Below, one piece after another: positions 40,801 through 49,800 of a stretch of 64,000 nt of DNA. The notes under the pieces were generated by a model, which saw nothing but the letters and a program-made list of their open reading frames with translations, did not search any database and was not told the DNA's origin. Made by a program: the position numbers and the translations under genes. Source of the DNA: Athripsodes cinereus (taxonomy: Eukaryota; Arthropoda; Insecta; Trichoptera; Leptoceridae); contig OX388307.1 of NCBI GenBank assembly GCA_947579605.1, positions 23,785,237 through 23,849,236 on the forward strand. Direction: 5' to 3'. Each line of letters begins with the position of its first letter. Position 1 is the first letter of the stretch.

Positions 40801-43800
40801 ACACAAAAATAATGCAACGTAAAATGTTTTACAAAAAATGTTTAAAATCACCGAATGTAGAACAAACACAACAGGACACAGTGCAATGTAAAGTTTTAGA
40901 ATCAGCGAAATAAAGATGGGCAATAGACAATAAAACGAAATAAACAAAAGGAACACTTGTAAACCATATGTGATGCAATCACTTACAAACAAGTGTTATG
41001 TCACCAAAAGTCAAGAATAAACTAATTTCACAAAAGTTTATTTAAAGGCAAAGGCTATTACAAAGTCCGTAATTACATAGAAAAAAGAAAGAAAGTATAA
41101 AATTTATCTATGGTGAACTTTTCCATAGAGAAATTATAATTTTTTTTTATGGTGTACTATTTCCATAGACATATATTAAATTTTTTTTTTATGGAAAATG
41201 TAAATGTTTGCGTAATCTTAAAAGTATTATACTTTATACAGCTTTGCCAGATGTAAGGTTATTACCGTATTTGTACGGTAATTTCATTCCCGGTACGGTA
41301 ATAATTTAAACAAATTACCGTACGCCTAACAAGTATCCGGTATTGACATAAACAATCATCAGTACAAATACCCGAACATTGTAAAAAAGGTACTGTGTGA
41401 GAAAATAATCATTAAGAAAACCGAGGAGTTTTTGAAATATTCCAAATTCCTATACCATTTCGAACATTTTATAAAGATACTGTTGTATTTCCGTTGTGTA
41501 CGGTAATTATACGGTATTTTTTTCACTGAAGTAAGGTAATTTTGGCAACACAATCTGGCAACCCTGACTCTATAGCATAATCTGTCACTCAGGGCAGCGT
41601 TCATACAGTGATCACTCGACGACACTCCAGCCGTTCACGCGCCCGGAGGGAGTCACCCGAAGACTCGCACTGTTGCGTTCAGGATGTCGTCGGGTGAGAC
41701 AACCGGACAACCAAAATCATAGTTACCTTGACGTAGACAGTTACCTTGACGTTTGAGTGATGGCGATTGTCAAAACAATTGCGAAGTTAATCGTAATTAT
41801 GATGTATTCTTGTCGTATACAATTTTTCAAAATAGAAAATCATATTTTTTAGTTCAAGAAGTGAAATGGAAGAGAAATGAAAATAGCTAGTGCAGATTTT
41901 AGTGAGTAATTTATTTTTACGCTATGTTTTATTATGCATTATCCTAAAATCATTCCTAAAACAAAGCCAATTCAACTATTCAAATTAAAAACGTAATAAA
42001 ATAAAGCACGACGCACTACCGCGAATGAATTTTACGAAAATGGTGCAATTACGATGACATTTGGGTCATAAAAACGCTCAAAGTTGTTCACGATCATCCG
42101 GGGTGACATTCGCCACTCACTGCATCTTCATGGTCGCTCAGGTCACTCGACGTTGAGCGATATTTATGCTTCCCTAAACGCGCCCCAGGAAACAAACATA
42201 AGATGGGGGTGTCAATTTTCCACTCTATTATGCATATTATGTTAGGACTTTAAACTAAATTGAACCTTTAAGAACCAAAATTAATTTATCAACATAACAT
42301 GCTAGCTATATGGGAAAGTACAATTTTTTTTAATTATGTAGATCATTAGATTTATGGTCAAATGTTAATGTAAACAGCGCTTTTTATTAAAAAATAAAAC
42401 ATCCTTGTATTAGTACCCACAGATCTAAAGTTTGCAAACCGTGAGTTAATAAACCTTTATAAAGCTCTAATCGATTTATTACACTTTAACAGGTTATGGA
42501 AATTACTTTGTTCTCAGACAAAATATACGAGCTTAATTCTCTTCATACGGGAACATACCTATAAAACATGAAATATACAATATGACAAATGTTTAAATGA
42601 TATTGCACTATTCAAGCATTGAATGTTTACTTTCTCATAAAGTAAACTAACCGAAAACGTAGTAAGAAATGTCATCGGACATTACGACTGCCAATATTGA
42701 CAGACGTCAAAACAGCGTGGCTTTGTTTACCTTTTCATAAAATTCCTGACGAATAGTCATTTAATTGACAGACATCTCAAAACCATGCCGTTTTGTTTAC
42801 ATAATTTACTGTAAAATACTTCAAGGTCAAAACTGTCATTATTTGACAGTGACAGTAATTCTTGTTACCGTCGAATAGCCGATGCGTTATTTAAAAGTAA
42901 ATTCTAAAGCACTGAGACAAAAACTTCATTTGGCCTTCGTTATAATGAATTTTGGTTCAGTACATTTTGTATGTAAATTTCTCAGGGACAAATTATAGAT
43001 TCGGTATTTGTTACACCGAGATTTGACCTGTAAATGTATTATTTTACTGCTGTCTTTCCTAATTTTAGAGTCCATTTAGGACATATGAACATACATACAT
43101 ATTTACAAACTGACTTAAATATTTATGTGTGGATTACAAGTTGTGAGAGAAGTGACAAGTTATGAAAAGATAGGAATGCAAAGTTATGATAAAAGATATA
43201 TTATTATGTAATGTGTGCTGGCTACGCTTACCGCATAGCCAGGACAGATTCATATCTGTCTGTGCTGACAACCTTAATATGCCAGCGCGGTGTAACTCTA
43301 CTGTGGACATGTGAAGATCCAGATGGGAGCTTCTCAGACGGCAGGGTAACCCTCCTGTCGACTGATTTGCTCTTCTACACGACTTGGTCCTTGGTGGTGG
43401 CACTTCCGGGCGACTGTCTGAGCTCTCTCTTTTCCTATCTGTTTTGTGTCTGTATTTTCTCCACACAGGAGGTGAGTTTTTATTCCTTGCTGCCCTTGGT
43501 GAGTATATAACGTGTACATAAAATATATTTTGTAATCACATGTAGGTACACATAAATTTTGTGATAGTTTAAGTCCTTAGTACGTATCTGTAAGATAGAC
43601 TTAAGAAAAGTTATGTATATTTCCATGTATTATGTTGTGTAAATGTGTGTGTGATCCTCGGTGTGAGATTTTCCACCAAGGGTACATCAAGGGAGTATTT
43701 CAATTCTCAAGTGGGTTTTGCAGAGGGAATCCCATAAGGACAATCTCGAGCGCACTTTTTGATACAAAAAAAGAGAGCTTTTGCTCTAGATTGACTGGAT

Positions 43801-46800
43801 GACTGATGTTCTTGAAACATCCAGGGGTAAGTGGTGGGAACCCCTCCCTTAATGTACTAGACATCATTAGCAGTACAAAAATATCATTTTGATTATATGA
43901 AATTTGGTTTTTTTAAACATAAAAATAGTGTGTACGCCATCCTCACTCACAGCATGGCTAGGCACGACAGATACACAGTATCTGTACTGACATTCTAACT
44001 ATACTATGCGGTGTAGTGCATCAGCACACGACACCCTCTTGCCAAAGTACATGGGAAGAGCCACGTTTGATACACTGGATAAACCGGCACTTACAGTGTA
44101 TATTTTTTTAAGTCGTCCAAGGATTCGGCAGTGTCGCAATACACAAGTCGCAAGGATTGGGATGATATTTGTAACGTATTCTTTGTGTGACACACTAAAT
44201 ATTAATAATTTGAAGGGTATCATCGAATAAAGCCAATGTCATAAAATGGTCATTTTTGATTTTTTTTCTCAAACAAAATTTAATATGAAAATCTCTATGT
44301 TTTGTTGTCATTAAGAGACACTTTATTATTGCCAAAAGGAAAAATGGTTTGTCCAAAGGCAATGTTTATGTAGTTTCTATAGGTGAGTGATAGTATCATT
44401 CTGAAAAATCTATGTGTCTAAAAAAAGTTTCTAGCTGTGAGAGAATGGTGTTGAATATGTTATTTCATGAACTCCCTCCTTTGCAGGGCAATCAGATGAA
44501 GAGTATTGAAGATGACCCTGCTATCACTCCAGGTTCCGTGGCTCGTTCTCCATTGTCTATAGCAAGTATTAAAGAACCAGAGAGTGGTGTTGGTGTAGGA
44601 GGCAAGGTTTCTCCCAGTACCCCGTCACTCTCATCCAGCACCTGGACATATCCACCCCCACCAGCGTCTACGCCCTCCAGCATGGGTCTGCCTAAGGGAG
44701 AAGCTTTATGGGGCACCAAGCCGACCACTGCTGGAGGAAGACCTCCATCTAACAAAACACCCTCTGGGTCTGCATCTGGACCAAATGCTTGGGCTGCACC
44801 AGCCCCCTCAAGGAATCAACAATATCCTCATCAGTGGCCTTCTACGTGGCTTCTACTCAAGAATTTGACTGCTCAGGTTTGTATTTGTGAATATTTCATT
44901 TAAATGAAGAACAATAAGATGATTCATTGATTATATTGTGGTTAGATTGAAGAAATCATTGATAATCTCACCACTATAAATCATAAATATAAATAACACA
45001 TACATTGAGAAAGATTATATTGCATATAAATTTCAACAATAAGATGATTCATTGATTATATTGTGGTTAGATTGAAGAAATCATTGATAATATAGTCATA
45101 ATCTCGCCACTATAAATCATAAATATAAATAACACATACAGTGAGAAAGAATATATTGCATATAAATAAAAAAAAAATACAAACACCGTTTACTTTTACA
45201 AAATTTATTTAATCGACAGAGGCATTTTGGACTTAGGCCCAGTATTTCGTAGGTTCAATCGAAAGTGCGATAAGCCAAGCGGCTATCCGACACCCACCAT
45301 TGAGCGCTTATTACAATCGAAGCTTAATATTGATTGTCCTGGCTAAGCTCGTCGCCTTACGCTACATGCATGCGCACAACTGTTTTGCCTTACTTCATTT
45401 AAATGCAGTGTGCGTACAATGACGTTTGGATTTTGTCCTTTAATGAATGCGAAATAACAAGTGGTTGTAAACAATAGGCCAGGTAGGTAGAAATAGTGTT
45501 GCTAGTAAAGGAAATAAATATAACTGATAAAATAATGAATATTATGTTGTATTATTATAATGAATTAATGTAATAAAAATAATAAAGGCCTCATTATTTG
45601 TTTTCATTAGGTATATCTTAATGTTTTGTGGTTAGATAGATGGAAGAAATCACTAGGTAGTGATAATCTCGCCACTGCAAAGTATCATCCTAGTATTTTA
45701 AATTTTGTATTGTTTTATTTGATATTTTAACATTTGTATTTTTTGTTAATACTGTTATATAATGATGATGTGCAAAAAGAATAAATAAATAAATAAATAT
45801 ATATGTATATCAATTTCATATCATACATATTTTTATGTATTTAATTTTATTAAAGATTTCATGCAACAGAAAAACTAAACGCGTATACATAAGTATTGAA
45901 ATGACCTATAAATTTTGAACATAAACAGAATTATGTTATGAATAATACAAAAAAGGGCAGTACGAGAACTAATGAATATAAAACCCAGAGATACATGTAA
46001 GATTGCCTTCAGTGAACTGGGAGTACTTACATTACCAAGTTTATACATATATGAGTGCCTACTTTATTCCTATAAGAACATATCTAATACGCCCCTGAAC
46101 TCAGACTATCACAAATACAATACTCGTTGTAAGCGAGATGTAAGACCCCTAGAACATAGATTGGCTAAAGTTTCAAAAAGCTTTATTTGTCTTAGCATAA
46201 GTTTATATAATAAATTGCCCAGTAATATTAAGGCACTCAATTATGTAGAATATCAGAGAGAAGTGAAAAGGTATCTTGTTGGAAAAGCTTTTTACAATAT
46301 CGACGAAATGCTAAATGGGACTGTTCAGTCTAATTGGCATTGATTCAATTCATTTATTTATGTATAATTATTAGAATTTATTTTTTACATACACTGACGA
46401 GAAGTTATTTTGGGCCTTTTACACTCGAAAAACTTTGATTCAATGGAATTTCTTTATTTATTTATTCATTGTATTGTTGTAATTTGATTATTTTGTCATT
46501 TGTAAAAAAAAATAAACTATATAATTGTCTGACGATTCCAAGTGCCAAATCAATGGCCTACGGATGATAAGAAAGAATAAAGAATATTTTTTGCAATACA
46601 AAACCTAAAGTCAAATGAAATTGGTGAAATAAACAATTCCTTTATGCAAAATATTTCCTGATAAATAAGGAAGTTTCATACGCAATACAGGTTGGGGGCA
46701 TGTTGATGGTATGTTGAACTGTAGTCTGACTGGCCCTGACATTTTTGAGTTAGATTACTCCTAGCTTGTTTATGTACATTGAAATACAGGATTATTGATA

Positions 46801-49800
46801 TTATTTTAGACCACGTTTCAAAGTCACCCTAAGCCCAGTATGAAATACTAGGCCTCATCACTGGCAAATTAGTATTTGAAAAATAATGTAAATAATATTC
46901 ATACAAATATTGCTAGAGTTGAGTTTCTATTTTAGCTGACTACAATGTATATGTGTATATGTGTGCATGGAATATCAATTTAAATCTCAATAACCAACAA
47001 ATCTATCAAATCTCAATAACCATGCAGTCAATCTTTTTGCCTCATTCTTTCAAAGTGTATATGATCCTTCAACCGCATGTGCCAAATCCGACTTTTCATC
47101 AGAAATGACAATCGACTTACCCAGCATCATAATTACCATTGACGACGTCAAAAATGTGATCCTAGCTTTGGACATTTCAAAAACAGCTGGTCCAGATGGT
47201 ATCCCAAATGTATTTGTAAAAAGTTGCATCGGTGTCCTAACAAATCATTTGCAAGTCATTTTTAATTTATCATTGAGATTGGGAATTTTTCCTGATTCAT
47301 GGAAAACTGGTTTTATCTGTCCAATTTTTAAAAAAAGGTGAAAAATTCCAAATTACAAACTACAGACCAATATGCATCTTGTCTGCAATTCCCAAGCTTT
47401 TCGAATCAATAATAGTAAGGAAAATAAACCACAGTGTAAACAATTTCATCTCCACTCAACAACATGGCTTTGTCCTTAAAAAATCCACACTTACAAATTT
47501 ACTCACTTATCAGCACATTATTATGAATACTCTTTCCAAGAGAGGACAAGTCGACTCCGTATACACAGACTTTTCAAAAGCGTTTGACAAGGTGTCTCAT
47601 GACAGGCTACTATGTAAATTACGTGGCTATGGAGTCGACGGAATCTTTCATCAGTGGTTGGAGAGCTACCTCAAGCAAAGAACATTGAGGGTTAAGATTG
47701 GGAATTGCACATCGGATCCTATATGTGCGTCTAGTGGGGTGCCCCAGGGGTCGCATTTAGGACCATTACTGTTCAATATTTTTGTAAATGACATAGTCAA
47801 GATTTTCAGTGATATAGAGGTGTTGCTTTTTGCTGATGATCTGAAACTACACAAGAGTATTGACAATATCGATGACTGTTCTACATTACAAAACAACTTG
47901 AATAGTTTAAATGATTGGTGTAAACAGAACGGTCTTGATCTCAATGTTTCAAAGTGTCAGATCATCAGATTCCACAAAACAAGATCCCACCTCACGTTTA
48001 ATTACTCCATGGACAATGTCACACTTGAAAGTGTAACGAGCTTGAGGGATCTTGGCATCACATTCACTGAGAATCTGACTTTCAATATTCATATTGAGGA
48101 AACTGTTGGTAAGGCAATGAAAGTTCTTGGTTTTATCTTTAGATTGTCGGTGGATATGCAATTTATCCAATCTTACAGGCTACTGTTTGTATCTCTAGTC
48201 AGACCATTGCTAGAGTATAACACTGTGGTGTGGTCTCCAAACTATGCTATACACATCAACAGTATTGAAAGGGTGCAAAGAAAATTTTTAAGATTAATTA
48301 ATTTTAAGATGGGTATTCCCTTGGAAAATATTGACTATCCCGCTTTAATGAATGAACTCAACTTGCCCAGTTTACAAAATCGTCGTGGAATGTTCGATCT
48401 CTGTCTTCTGCATAAATTGTTAAATGGAGCAATAGATTCTTCTGAACTTCTCGGACTTATCCAATTTCATGTCCCGACTAGATAGATCTACTAGGCAAAC
48501 ATCACTGTTTCATGAGCAATACGCCCGAAACAATTATATGTTTCATTCCCCTATGGTACGTATCCATAGACTGGGTAATCTAGTAGAGGGTCACGCCAAT
48601 GTCATTGCCGACAGTTTCACCAAATACAAATCTGACGTAATTGAATACTATTCTCAAATGTAATACCTACTGACAATGGGTGAATCGAGGGTTATTAAAC
48701 ATTAGTCTTATTTTATTGCTAACCATTGTAATTTATTGTTTGTTTTGTGTACATATTATAATAATTCTCTAGTTTTATAATGCATTGATTTGTATGAATC
48801 ATTTTCATCTTAGTTTTTTTTTTAACTCAAGATATATTTTCTGTTAGTTGTCGTCTGAACTTTTTTATTTCAAAATTATTTATTTCTTAATTCTTATTTT
48901 TTTTTATTCCTGATCTAATTGATTTTTTTAATTCAAAATTTTGTTTTTATTACTTGTTATTTAAGGACATTGATATTGTATCTATTTGTGTGTGTTTGTG
49001 CATATTTTGACGTTACATATAAATTAAATTATTACTTTTACGAACTGACATCTCAATATTATATTTTTTCATTTTAATTATTAAAATGACAAAATATTAA
49101 TAAATAAATAAATAAAATAAATAAAAATATATTCCTCTTAAAAGCAATAAAATATGGAATCAAAATTAGTGGAAATACTCCTTTGTCTACAATAATATCA
49201 CATTCAATGTTTGTGAAATGCTAAATCAGATACAGAGTTTAAAGCTAATTAATGTACAACTGAAATTCTCAAATTATCTAACAATGTTTTTTGGTATAGA
49301 TAAATGTCATTCTTTAAATATTGTTAATAATAACAAAACATTGAAATTTATTTGACAAATACAATCAATACTAGTATGAAATAGGATTATTCAACTCGGT
49401 GAACCTGTTCTAAGGTAATCCTTTTGTTTCAACAAGATATATGTTAGACCGACTGACCGACAGTTTGACAATGGATGTGCGTGCAAAGATTATCGATGCA
49501 TACCTCGCCGCGAAAAACTTATCAACAACATATATTGACAAATTACAGATTGATGGATCAACTCTAAAGACACTTTGCATGCAACATGGCCCTCTTCAGA
49601 GTTTCCATTTGTATTTGAATCAGGGCATCGCCCTTGCCAAGTACACCAGCAGAGAGGAAGCTAACAAGGTACGCACTATATTTACTTGCCCTTTTGTTGA
49701 AATATACCATCATGGCAAATCCCACAAGTGGAGTAGCCAGCAGACCAGCTGCATGTAATAAACATGCAAGCTGCCTTCTCCGTTGGAATTTAGGTTGCAT

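Noticed and set aside
43134..43510. Overlapping frames of about 100 codons on both strands
   Set aside because: They overlap the unidentified repeat pair and show no protein motif.
49441..49548. In-frame upstream extension of gawky exon 10 ([19 protein letters not shown])
   Set aside because: The conserved RRM runs directly from LTAQ in exon 9 to IDGST in exon 10. The extension would insert 36 foreign residues in the domain.
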